DNA from: Nostoc sp. LPT
Lineage (GTDB): Bacteria; Cyanobacteriota; Cyanobacteriia; Cyanobacteriales; Nostocaceae
Reading direction: 5' to 3'
DNA length: 34,166 bases
NCBI RefSeq assembly: GCF_017115165.1
Contig: NZ_JABXKF010000082.1
Coordinates: 81,196 to 115,361, forward strand
Positions 26,545 through 34,101 of the stretch are shown here, one piece after another (the stretch's first letter is position 1; every line of letters starts with the position of its first letter). The notes under the pieces are model-generated. The model ran no database searches. It had not been told where the DNA came from and saw only the letters and a program-made list of their open reading frames with translations. A program made the translations under genes and the position numbers.

Positions 26545-26985
26545 TTATCCTGAAGGAATACGCTTAATTCGCTCTGACGACCAATTTTTGGGTGCTAATT
26601 GCTCAGGTAGCAGTATCCACAAAAGTTTTTCTAGCTTGCGAGTTTCTTCCAGTTGCTTCCAGAAAAGGGTAATGTGACTCCCAGATGTAACCTGTAGATA
26701 AGTAATTAGACAATCTAATCCTTCCAGTAAAACAACCTGCTTACTAATCCCAGAACACATTGACTTGATAGCATCCAATTCAAGATCCAGATCATGATGA
26801 AGCGTGAGAAAGTTTTCTCCCGGTTGAATCCTTTGTAACAAATTTTTTCGGTAGTTGACCCGTTGAATATTATTGTCAAAAGCGATACGTACTAGTTCGT
26901 TTTCGTCAGGTATGTCCCACAGTAGTAAGTGAATTCTGTCATCGGGCCTGGCATCTCGCAGCCGGAAATCAGCTTTATCTGTCAT
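26545..26985 (-). CDS. 146-aa protein preceding brxC, possibly BrxF/BrxB-like
   Basis: I do not recognise a named family with certainty. The product has a VVLLEGLDCLITYL segment (about 84-97), then ITLFWKQLEETRKLEKLLWILLP, which looks like a Walker B strand and a following RecA-fold helix and strand. No Walker A is present, so it would be a degenerate P-loop protein. BREX-3 systems have a small P-loop protein, BrxF, just before brxC, and other BREX types have BrxB there; position and size (146 residues) suggest an analogous adaptor to the BrxC-like ATPase. It overlaps the end of the DUF4007 gene by 11 bases. It may correspond to PbeB, but that is from memory of gene order only. Confidence 0.6.
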   Translation of the reverse strand: MTDKADFRLRDARPDDRIHLLLWDIPDENELVRIAFDNNIQRVNYRKNLLQRIQPGENFLTLHHDLDLELDAIKSMCSGISKQVVLLEGLDCLITYLQVTSGSHITLFWKQLEETRKLEKLLWILLPEQLAPKNWSSERIKRIPSG

Positions 26986-27799
26986 AGGCCTTTTCCAGTA
27001 GTGCTAAGGGTTCATCCCAGCGCGGAATCACTTGGAAAGGAGGTACTGCCCGTCGCTGTTCGATGATGCCGTAAGCTTCTAGTGCATTTAGCTGTTCCTG
27101 TAGTGTATCTGCTTTGATCCCCAATACAGCAGCAATTCCCATTTTCTGGTTCATGATGGACTCCGTAAGAACAGAACCTTCGCCTTTAAAGTCACGTTCC
27201 CACAGCTTTGCTAGGAAATATCCCACCAGGTAAGAGTTAGGTAAGAGGGCATTTCCAGCAACATATTTATCTTGTTCTTGAGTGATAAACTTGCAGGATG
27301 CTAAAGCTTGAAACTCAGTGTATGCCCGCAAGATAAATTTGATTCTGTCAGCAATCACTTTGCTTTCTTCTTCAAACTCTGAAGCAATATGATACAATAA
27401 TTCCTCGCTAGTAAATTTACTATAACGAGGCAAGAACGTATATATAAAGTAAGACCATCCACCCCAATCAGTAGGATTTTCTGGTGTTTTTTGTAGTCCT
27501 TTATCACCAAAACTTAAATAAAAGTGCATCAACCAGTCTGTAATATTTGACTCCAAGCCTGAGTCTAGCCGCAAGATAATTTCTCCTTCCCGACTAGGGC
27601 AATTATTCTTAATTAACCCTGCACGTACTGCCCAACTTTTTACTCGTCCTACTTTGCCATTACCTAAACTTGTTTTCTCCATCAAATTAGGCAAGCTATC
27701 ATTTAAGCCTTTTTCTTGGGCAGCAGCATGAATAAGTCTATTTATTTCATCTTTTTTAAAGGCAAAAGATCCATTAAAATGTAGTTGCAATTTAGCCAT
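26975..27799 (-). CDS. DUF4007-family protein, first gene of the BREX-like operon
   Basis: The 274-residue protein (MAKLQLHFNGSFAFKKDEIN) resembles DUF4007 proteins, in particular the branch linked to phosphorothioation. Features are GKVGRVKSWAVRAGLI near residues 49-64, DWLMHFYLSFGDKG, a WSYFIYTFLPRYSKF block and a C-terminal winged-helix-like LEAYGIIEQRRAVPPFQV. It may be a DNA-binding or sensor subunit; its biochemistry is unknown. It is the first gene of the minus-strand unit DUF4007, 146-aa protein, BrxC-like, PglZ, BrxL, and its 3' end overlaps the next gene. Its promoter must lie in the 349-base region shared with dndE. Unlike the DUF4007 gene at 100-1073, it is intact. Confidence 0.75.
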   Translation of the reverse strand: MAKLQLHFNGSFAFKKDEINRLIHAAAQEKGLNDSLPNLMEKTSLGNGKVGRVKSWAVRAGLIKNNCPSREGEIILRLDSGLESNITDWLMHFYLSFGDKGLQKTPENPTDWGGWSYFIYTFLPRYSKFTSEELLYHIASEFEEESKVIADRIKFILRAYTEFQALASCKFITQEQDKYVAGNALLPNSYLVGYFLAKLWERDFKGEGSVLTESIMNQKMGIAAVLGIKADTLQEQLNALEAYGIIEQRRAVPPFQVIPRWDEPLALLEKAYDR

Positions 27800-28148
27800 A
27801 ATATATTTTCTACATGTGAAGTTTAATAAAATAAACCATTTTTTTGGTATTAGTTAAATTTCAAAAATATGTATGATATGTTTACTCCCAGCATTTAGAC
27901 AACTATTAAATTGTATATTATTAACTAGTATATATGCCACTTTCAATGTTGATATTAGTGTACATAGACTCACTACAGCAAGCAGCTAAACATCGCTAAT
28001 TATCTAAACATGATTATTTCTTCCTCTAAGTGATAAAAGAAGGAAGAATTAAGTAGCCAAAATTAATCAATCGGCTGTTAAGTATTGTTAATTATGTGAA
28101 AGGATAATGTATAGGATTCCTTTTACTCTTTCCCTTTTACCTTTAGTT
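27800..28148. other. Divergent control region between the BREX-like operon and dndE
   Basis: This 349-base AT-rich region separates two outward-reading units. It contains an inverted repeat TTCTTCCT (28018-28025) and AGGAAGAA (28041-28048) with a 15-base spacer, about 100 bases before the dndE start. That could be a hairpin in the dndE leader or an operator. A possible upstream start for dndE at 28107 is not used. No gene is seen. Confidence 0.45.
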
Positions 28149-28535
28149 ATGGAATCACCAATAGAACGTATTCGTCTCTCCCAAACAGCTAAAGACCAAC
28201 TTACCAAACTGAAACGCAGCACCAAAATCGACCAGTGGAATATCCTATGTCGTTGGGCGTTTTGTCGTTCCCTCACAGAACCAACCGCACCCTCCCCCGT
28301 CCCAATTCCCCAGGATAGCAACGTCGAAATGACTTGGCGCGTCTTTGGCGGCGAAATGTCCGATATTCTCCTCCTCGCCCTCAAGCAACGCTGTCACAAT
28401 GACGGCTATCCCACCGACAAAGAAACTCTCGCCACCCAATTCCGCTTACATTTGCATCGCGGTATTGGCTACTTAGCAGGCGATCCAAATATCAAGAAAA
28501 TTGAAGATTTAATTGAACTGGCGGTTAAAAATTGA
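28149..28535 (+). CDS. dndE: DNA sulfur modification protein DndE
   Basis: DndE is a small DNA-binding protein that, in the known structure, forms a tetramer and binds nicked double-stranded DNA; it is needed for sulfur insertion by DndC/DndD. I chose the ATG at 28149 (MESPIERIRLSQTAKDQL), giving 128 residues as is usual. An ATG at 28107 would add 14 hydrophobic residues not typical of the family. Conserved-looking parts are the Lys-rich start TAKDQLTKLKRSTKI, the NILCRWAFCRSL helix and the GGEMSDILLLALKQR block, ending with LHLHRGIGYLAGD. It reads divergently from the BREX-like operon. The methyltransferase gene follows after 51 bases. Confidence 0.93.
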   Translation: MESPIERIRLSQTAKDQLTKLKRSTKIDQWNILCRWAFCRSLTEPTAPSPVPIPQDSNVEMTWRVFGGEMSDILLLALKQRCHNDGYPTDKETLATQFRLHLHRGIGYLAGDPNIKKIEDLIELAVKN

Positions 28536-28548
28536 AAGGATATTAGTT

Positions 28549-28576
28549 GACTGTTAACTGTTCACTGTTAACTGAC
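28549..28576. repeat. Heptamer repeat between dndE and the methyltransferase gene
   Basis: Four in-phase seven-base units, GACTGTT, AACTGTT, CACTGTT and AACTGAC, fill the dndE to methyltransferase spacer. It is a typical Nostocales short tandem repeat and may have expanded in the operon without breaking it. Confidence 0.7.
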
Positions 28577-28586
28577 AAATAATATT

Positions 28587-30044
28587 ATGCCTGAAGCGCT
28601 AGAAATTGAGCGTCATAGAGCTGCGATCGCTCGCACTGATTTATCTCGCCCCGTGCGATTGGCAATAGAATGGGCAATCCTGAATCCAGACACCACTTTT
28701 TTTGATTATGGTTGCGGCTATGGTGGTGATGTCCAGCGAGTAAAAAACTTAGGCTACACCAGTGCAGGCTGGGACCCTTACTACCATCCCGATGTACCAC
28801 GCACCCCCGCCGATGTAGTCAATTTGGGCTATGTCCTCAACGTCATTGAAGACTCAGAAGAACGCCGTCAAAGCCTTCGCCAAGCTTGGGAACTCACCGG
28901 GAAAATTTTAATTGTCGCGGCTCAAATTCTGATTAACGCTCCCAGCAAAACTCAACTTGCTTACAATGATGGCATTGTGACGCGCCGTAATACTTTTCAG
29001 AAATATTACGAACAAGAAGAACTCAAAACTTATATTGATGAAGTCCTAAATGTCGATGCAGTACCGATCGCTTTAGGTGTCTACTTTGTTTTTCGAGATG
29101 AGGCTGAAAAAGAAAGTTACAAAGCTATCCGCTTTTTTTCTACCACTTCTACACCGCGAGTCCGCATCCCCGTTAAACGGTTTGAAGACTATCAAGAACA
29201 ACTGCAACCATTAATGGCTTTTTTTACCAAACGCGGTAGACTACCCGTGAAAGGCGAATTAGAAAATGAACAGGAATTACTAAGCGAATTTGGTAACTTT
29301 CGCCGCGCCTTTGGGGTAGTTTTGCAAGCCACTGACGAGGAAGAATGGGATGCGATCGCTTACCGTCGTTCTCTAGATATCCAAGTTTATCTCGCCCTCA
29401 CCCACTTCGATCGACGCCCTGCATGGCAAAAGTTAGCGCCAGAAATGCGGCACGATATCAAAGCCTTTTTTAGTAGCTATGAAGAAGCGTGCCTTGTAGC
29501 CGACCAAAAGCTTTTCAGCTTAGGTAAACCTGAGGTGATTCAAACTGCGTGTGAAAAAAGCAAAATTGGTAAACATACGCGTGGTGCGCTTTACGTCCAT
29601 GTTTCGGCACTTGCTGCACTTGACCCCATACTCCGAATTTGTGAAGGTTGCGCTAGCCGTACCATTGGGCGTGTTGATGAAGCCACATTAATCAAATATC
29701 ACACTGATAAGCCGCAAATATCCTATCTGTCTTACCCGGAATTCGACACCGATCCGCATCCGGCATTAAAAGCCAGTATCGGTATTGATTTAAAAACCCT
29801 CTTCATAACTCATCGAGACTACGAAACTAGGGCAAATCCGCCGATTTTACACCGTAAGGAAACATTTATTACCAGCAGCTACCCACGCTACGAAGAATTT
29901 GCTAAACTCACCCAACAAGAACAGGAATTAGGGCTGCTTAACCAAAAAAGCGACATCGGTACGCGTGAAGGTTGGGAAAAATGCCTTGCTGCACACAGAG
30001 TAGAAATCAGGGGGCATCAGGTTTATCCAATTCAGGAAAGTTAA
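28587..30044 (+). CDS. DNA phosphorothioation-associated putative methyltransferase
   Basis: The 485-residue protein starts MPEALEIERHRAAIARTDLS and has a Rossmann SAM-binding motif I, FFDYGCGYGGDVQRV (about 38-52). A motif II acidic position follows at GWDPYYHP, then NLGYVLNVIED and a strand ILIVAAQ. From memory it matches the NCBI family DNA phosphorothioation-associated putative methyltransferase (TIGR04096). The substrate is unknown; a DNA base target is plausible given the context, but a target-recognition domain or DPPY motif is not evident. The C-terminal half includes a region with RRSLDIQVYLALTHFDRRP. It follows dndE on the same strand, with a heptamer repeat between, and is the last gene of the island. 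Confidence 0.88.
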   Translation: MPEALEIERHRAAIARTDLSRPVRLAIEWAILNPDTTFFDYGCGYGGDVQRVKNLGYTSAGWDPYYHPDVPRTPADVVNLGYVLNVIEDSEERRQSLRQAWELTGKILIVAAQILINAPSKTQLAYNDGIVTRRNTFQKYYEQEELKTYIDEVLNVDAVPIALGVYFVFRDEAEKESYKAIRFFSTTSTPRVRIPVKRFEDYQEQLQPLMAFFTKRGRLPVKGELENEQELLSEFGNFRRAFGVVLQATDEEEWDAIAYRRSLDIQVYLALTHFDRRPAWQKLAPEMRHDIKAFFSSYEEACLVADQKLFSLGKPEVIQTACEKSKIGKHTRGALYVHVSALAALDPILRICEGCASRTIGRVDEATLIKYHTDKPQISYLSYPEFDTDPHPALKASIGIDLKTLFITHRDYETRANPPILHRKETFITSSYPRYEEFAKLTQQEQELGLLNQKSDIGTREGWEKCLAAHRVEIRGHQVYPIQES

Positions 30045-30155
30045 GGAAAAGCTAAGACTTTCAAGACATTCTTGATGAGCATATCAGCCAAGAAGATTTG
30101 GTACAAACTGGCATATATGCATGAGATGGTATGGCAGGTGTGGCAAGATAACTGC

Positions 30156-30173
30156 AATTGGCTAATACCAATT
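30156..30173. repeat. Small inverted repeat upstream of the transporter gene
   Basis: AATTGG-CTAATA-CCAATT is a perfect six-base inverted repeat in the 248-base spacer between the methyltransferase and transporter genes. It looks like a common Nostoc spacer motif. No gene is seen in this spacer. Confidence 0.4.
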
Positions 30174-30292
30174 TTACGTAAAGCGCACAGCTTTATAATT
30201 CCTGCAAGCTTTGCATGATAGGCGCTTGCTCCGACCGATAACATGCATTCTTAAGAGAAATTAATCAAAGGTTGATAAGGAATGTTTAAACA

Positions 30293-31807
30293 ATGAGAGA
30301 AATGCAAGCACTGCGACAAGCTGTCCAAAGTCGTAAGATGGGTGCTTTGTTATTGCTAGGTTTTGCATCTGGGTTGCCGTTGTTTTTAACTAGTAGAACG
30401 TTGCAGTTGTGGATGCAAGATGCCAAGGTTGATATAGGGAAAATTACTTTATTTGGTCTGCTGGCTTTGCCTTATTCCCTGAAATTCTTATGGTCACCTT
30501 TATTAGATAGATTTATACCGCCAGTTCTAGGAGGAAGGCGGGGTTGGCTAGTAATTACGCAACTGGGATTAGCATTAGCGATCGCACTTCTAGCATTACA
30601 ACAGCCTGCGCAAAATGACCAAGTACTACAAGTTCTGGCAATCAACTGTCTGATCATCACTTTTTTGAGTGCCACCCAAGACATTGCCGGTGATGCCTAC
30701 CGCACGGACATTTTAAATCCCCTAGAATCCAAAACAGGTGCATCAGTTTGGGTTCTAGGCTATCGTTTAGCCCTGTTTATTACCAGTTCCTTAGCTTTAG
30801 TTCTAGCAGATCATATCCCTTGGAATAGTGTTTACTTACTCATGGCAGCTTTAATGGCAGGGAGTATACTGACAACTTTATGGGCACCAGCAGAACCAAA
30901 GATCCGCGACAACACACAAAAAGCTGCACCCCTATCTTTCAAAGATGTCATTTTTCTGCTATTTATAACTGTGTTGGTAGTTGGATTAATCGGAGGTGTA
31001 TTTGTCGGCTTTATCTCCCTACCTATATTTTATTGGCTATTAGCAACTTTGATATTAGCCTGGATAGTCACATCTTTGTTATTACCGACAGAGTTATTAG
31101 GTGAGGTAAGAGAAGATAGTCCGCCCCAAAATTTACAAGAAGCAATTTTCCTACCATTCAAAGAATTCTTTCACCGATTTGGGCTGACTCAAGGTAGCGT
31201 CATCCTAGTTTTTATCGTCCTCTATAAGCTGGGTGATTCTTTGGTGGGAATCACAGCGAATTTATTTTTGCGAGAAATCAGTTTTACCAAAACTGAGATT
31301 GGGGCAATTCAAGCTGGAATGGGCTTTCTAGCGACGACAGTTGGCGTATTAGTCGGTGGCGTCATTATGACTAAAATTAACCTCAATCGCAGTCTATGGA
31401 TATTTGGCATACTGCAATTATTGAGTAACTTGGGTTATTATGCGTTAGCGGTTGCTGGCAAAGATTATTCGCTTTTAGTGTTGGCAGTGAACATCGAAAA
31501 CTTCAGTGCTGGATTAGTCACAGTTGCTACAGTTGCATTTTTAATGAACCTTTGTAACCACCGCTTTACAACTACTCAGTTTGCTTTATTCTCTAGCTTA
31601 ATGGCTATTAGTAGAGACGTTCTTTCAGCTCCTGCCGGAGATTGGGCTAAGGCCACAGGCTGGCCCTCATTTTTCTTACTAACCCTAGTAGCAGCCTTAC
31701 CTGGATTGCTACTTTTACCGTTAGTTGCCCCCTGGAACCCTCAGCCAGTGGCAGTATCCAGACCAGGACTTGAAGAAGAAGAAGAGGATATATGGGGAAT
31801 CAAGTAG
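30293..31807 (+). CDS. AmpG-like MFS transporter
   Basis: The 504-residue protein is a polytopic membrane transporter with about 12 predicted segments. The AmpG-type N-terminus (LLLLGFASGLPLFLTSRTLQ) and LPYSLKFLWSPLLDRF are followed by TQDIAGDAYRTDIL in the fourth segment, a good marker of this MFS branch. AmpG in Gram-negative bacteria imports muropeptides for cell-wall recycling; the cyanobacterial substrate is not established. Start could be 30293 or an internal ATG at 30302. It lies just outside the Dnd island and overlaps the next gene by 16 bases, suggesting coupled translation. It is more probably part of the core chromosome than of the defence cluster. Confidence 0.85.
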   Translation: MREMQALRQAVQSRKMGALLLLGFASGLPLFLTSRTLQLWMQDAKVDIGKITLFGLLALPYSLKFLWSPLLDRFIPPVLGGRRGWLVITQLGLALAIALLALQQPAQNDQVLQVLAINCLIITFLSATQDIAGDAYRTDILNPLESKTGASVWVLGYRLALFITSSLALVLADHIPWNSVYLLMAALMAGSILTTLWAPAEPKIRDNTQKAAPLSFKDVIFLLFITVLVVGLIGGVFVGFISLPIFYWLLATLILAWIVTSLLLPTELLGEVREDSPPQNLQEAIFLPFKEFFHRFGLTQGSVILVFIVLYKLGDSLVGITANLFLREISFTKTEIGAIQAGMGFLATTVGVLVGGVIMTKINLNRSLWIFGILQLLSNLGYYALAVAGKDYSLLVLAVNIENFSAGLVTVATVAFLMNLCNHRFTTTQFALFSSLMAISRDVLSAPAGDWAKATGWPSFFLLTLVAALPGLLLLPLVAPWNPQPVAVSRPGLEEEEEDIWGIK

Positions 31808-32214
31808 TTATTGCTGTCGGCACATTTATTCTCTTACTCACTGGTTTATTACTTGGGTATGTTCTGTCGCAGTTAGTTCTAGGATTTCTAGCATTTAACC
31901 TTCTAACTTTTTTCGGAACACTCAGCCTAATTTTAATTTTTGGTACGCTTTATTACGTTTTATTTTGGCAATTGCGAAGAGAGCAGTCCCGGCCATCAAC
32001 TCCATCAACCATTAATCAAGGGATACCAACCCAGGTTGAGGAGGGTTTATCTGATAGCTATCTCAAAAACAGGCTAATTGCTAAATTATCTGGTGACACT
32101 GTCGCAGCCGAACGGTTAATTGAACAGGCAAAAGAGACTTATCCTGGGATGCCGGAGAATTGGTATTGCGAAAGAGTACTTGATGACTTGGAGAGCGATC
32201 GCCAGCGGGAGTAG
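31792..32214 (+). CDS. Two-segment membrane protein, function unknown
   Basis: The 140-residue protein has two hydrophobic segments: about residues 5-27 (VVIAVGTFILLLTGLLLGYV) and 33-61. A cytosolic-looking C-terminal half follows, containing YLKNRLIAKLSGDTVAAERL and TYPGMPENWYCERVLDD, with a conserved look. It begins 16 bases before the transporter stop (ATG 31792), so the two are probably translated together and may work together. I recall similar short proteins of unknown role in cyanobacteria. No domain can be named. A HIP1-like GCGATCGC overlaps its last codons. Confidence 0.75.
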   Translation: MGNQVVIAVGTFILLLTGLLLGYVLSQLVLGFLAFNLLTFFGTLSLILIFGTLYYVLFWQLRREQSRPSTPSTINQGIPTQVEEGLSDSYLKNRLIAKLSGDTVAAERLIEQAKETYPGMPENWYCERVLDDLESDRQRE

Positions 32215-32259
32215 GGCAGTGGGGAGTGGGAAGCAGGGGAGCAGAGAAGAATAATTAAT

Positions 32260-32315
32260 CCCCAATGCCCAATTCCCCATGCCCAATGCCCCATTCCCAA
32301 TTCCCAATTCCCATG
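32260..32315. repeat. Array of eight consecutive heptamers
   Basis: Eight seven-base units stay perfectly in phase: CCCCAAT, GCCCAAT, TCCCCAT, GCCCAAT, GCCCCAT, TCCCAAT, TCCCAAT, TCCCATG. GGGGAGT-type units precede them at about 32221. This is the longest such array in the window, between two small membrane-protein genes. Confidence 0.85.
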
Positions 32316-32402
32316 CACAGAAAATTGATAAAATAATCAAGAATACTTAACAAATCTTCAGCTAGGTTCTCATAAAAGTTCCTAGCTTCTTGCAATTAAA
32401 AT

Positions 32403-32591
32403 ATGGCTATTTTTCGTCAATACATCGCTCCGCTGCTTGCGGTATTGGTATTTCTCTTTGCCCTAGTTGCAGTCAGCGCTCGGATCTTTTTACCGTCTGA
32501 TATGGCAGCACCCGCACCAATTGAAGAGGTAGAGGTAACTTCTCAACCTACTACAACTGATTTACCTCCAGCAGCACATAACGCAAGCTAG
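32403..32591 (+). CDS. 62-aa single-pass membrane protein, function unknown
   Basis: The product has one hydrophobic segment (about residues 8-28, APLLAVLVFLFALVAVSARIF) and a Pro/Thr-rich tail (VEVTSQPTTTDLPPAA). It could be a small membrane protein or a signal anchor with a short external tail. Start ATG 32403; no strong ribosome site is visible. It stands alone between a heptamer array and the GNAT gene. No family is recognised, but the hydrophobic segment and composition suggest a real gene rather than a chance frame. Confidence 0.6.
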   Translation: MAIFRQYIAPLLAVLVFLFALVAVSARIFLPSDMAAPAPIEEVEVTSQPTTTDLPPAAHNAS

Positions 32592-32613
32592 CTAAGTCAA
32601 TAAACCTATTTAA

Positions 32614-33120
32614 GTGTCTGAACAACTACTACCTGGATATATTATTCGCCGTGGCTCCCTTTTGGAGCGATCGCTGCTGCTTAAATTCATGCAGCGAACT
32701 TACCAGGATCTCTTTCCCAATGAGGATTTTTCCCACCTAGAGCAAACAGTTAAGCAATACTTTTCTAGCGATACACCCTTATGGTGGGTAGAGTTTTCGA
32801 GTGAGGGAGATAAGGGAGAAAATTCTACCTCATCCCCCGATCCCCCGATGGCCTGCCTCTGGGTGGGCAATGCTATAGATCAAGTACATGGGAACCGTCA
32901 TGCTCACATCTTTATCCTTTACGTTGTACCAGAATATCGACGACGGGGTATTGGTACAGCCTTGATGCGATACGTGGAAAATTGGGCTATTCAAAGAGGC
33001 GATCGCCAGATTGGACTGCAAGTGTTTCAATCCAACAAACCCGCATTGAATCTTTACAATCAGTTAGGTTATCAAACCCAATCCATCTGGATGGTAAAAT
33101 TCCTGAGTGCAGAAAAATAA
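32614..33120 (+). CDS. GNAT-family N-acetyltransferase
   Basis: The 168-residue protein has the acetyl-CoA binding motif A, VVPEYRRRGIGTALM (RRRGIGTAL at 109-117). Motif B includes NKPALNLYNQLGYQTQSIWM near the C-terminus, as in RimI-like GNAT enzymes. The start is GTG at 32614, because the N-terminal IIRRGSLLERSLLLKFM stretch is part of the fold. A Ser/Pro/Glu-rich insert at about 62-79 (EGDKGENSTSSPDPP) is out of character and may be a small repeat insertion. The acceptor substrate is unknown. Confidence 0.85.
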   Translation: MSEQLLPGYIIRRGSLLERSLLLKFMQRTYQDLFPNEDFSHLEQTVKQYFSSDTPLWWVEFSSEGDKGENSTSSPDPPMACLWVGNAIDQVHGNRHAHIFILYVVPEYRRRGIGTALMRYVENWAIQRGDRQIGLQVFQSNKPALNLYNQLGYQTQSIWMVKFLSAEK

Positions 33121-33266
33121 ACTCAAGGATAGCGATAACATACTGTAGCGTCTGAGTTATGGAGATTCTCGTTGAGATAAAACTCAACGAGGAAGAAAGG
33201 AAAATGTATAAGAACCCAACTAATATATATAAAGCTTTAACTTATTAGCGCGGGGGATTATGTGTT

Positions 33267-33283
33267 AATCCCTTTTCGGGATT
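33267..33283. promoter_or_regulatory. Leader hairpin upstream of the HEAT-repeat gene
   Basis: AATCCC-TTTTC-GGGATT forms a six-base stem ending 11 bases before the ATG at 33295. With the following GAAAT it resembles half of a cyanobacterial CRISPR repeat, but there is only one copy and no spacer array. It may be a leader hairpin affecting translation. Confidence 0.45.
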
Positions 33284-33294
33284 GAAATCAAATT

Positions 33295-34053
33295 ATGTAT
33301 GACGAAGACGATCTAAGCCTACTCGATATTGAGGAGGAGCTAGAAAGCCCCTTAGATAAAATAGAGCCGCTAACTGCCGAATCAGTTGTGGCAAAGCCCG
33401 ATCCAGAAGTGATGCTAACCTTGCTGCAAAATCCTCAGCCCCAGCAAAGAATGTTAGCGGCACGTGCTTTTTGTGATATAGAAGATGCCCGTGCTACCCC
33501 CCATCTGATTCGCCTGTTAACTGATACCTGTCCCTTAGTGCGGGTTAGTGCAGCTTATGGCATCGGACGCAATCCCAGTTCAGAGGCAGTGAGTCCGTTA
33601 ATTGCTCAACTAAACAGTGATTGGAATGGCTATGTGCGTAAAGGTGTAGTTTGGGCTTTAGGAAACTGTCGTGATCGCCGTTCTTTAGCACCTTTAGCAG
33701 ACGCTTTAAGAACCGACATTTCCGCAGTGCGTTTGTGGGCTGCTAGCGCCTTAGCACAGATGGCAGAAGTCGGTTATGAAGCAGTTATAGGGGCAATACC
33801 ACCATTGATCGAAGCTTTAGTCCAAGATCCCGTGGCAGCAGTGCGAAGTAACAGCGCTTGGGCAATTGGTCAACTGTGCCGCGAATTGCCTTCTAATGTA
33901 GTTTATGCCACAGCGATCGATGCCCTAATTCAAGCCTTTGCCGAAGACCAAGATTTGGGAGTTCGGGAAGACGCCAAAGCCTCACTGTTAGGAGTGGGCG
34001 ATCCTCGTGGCTTGCAACTAATTGAAACCCTAGAACAAGAAGGATGGTTTTGA
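33295..34053 (+). CDS. HEAT-repeat (PBS lyase-like) protein
   Basis: The 252-residue protein has an acidic N-terminus (MYDEDDLSLLDIEEELES), then about five HEAT-like helical repeats from residue 35 onward. Examples are NPQPQQRMLAARAFCDIED, CPLVRVSAAYGIGR, NGYVRKGVVWALGN, SAVRLWAASALAQM and AAVRSNSAWAIGQL. Such proteins in cyanobacteria include phycobilin lyase subunits (CpcE/NblB-like) and general scaffold proteins. There are no phycobiliprotein genes nearby, so the partner is unknown. The start follows a leader hairpin. A heptamer array comes after the gene. Confidence 0.85.
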   Translation: MYDEDDLSLLDIEEELESPLDKIEPLTAESVVAKPDPEVMLTLLQNPQPQQRMLAARAFCDIEDARATPHLIRLLTDTCPLVRVSAAYGIGRNPSSEAVSPLIAQLNSDWNGYVRKGVVWALGNCRDRRSLAPLADALRTDISAVRLWAASALAQMAEVGYEAVIGAIPPLIEALVQDPVAAVRSNSAWAIGQLCRELPSNVVYATAIDALIQAFAEDQDLGVREDAKASLLGVGDPRGLQLIETLEQEGWF

Positions 34054-34059
34054 TTAAAC

Positions 34060-34101
34060 ATTGGGCATTAGGAATTGGGGATTGGGGATTGCATTAGGCA
34101 T
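34060..34101. repeat. Heptamer repeat array after the HEAT-repeat gene
   Basis: Six in-phase seven-base units (ATTGGGC, ATTAGGA, ATTGGGG, ATTGGGG, ATTGCAT, TAGGCAT) follow the stop codon. The rest of the window to 34166 shows no gene. Confidence 0.75.

Noticed and set aside
33262..33294. A CRISPR array
   Set aside because: Only a single repeat-like hairpin is present and nothing with regular spacing follows; no cas gene is in the window.
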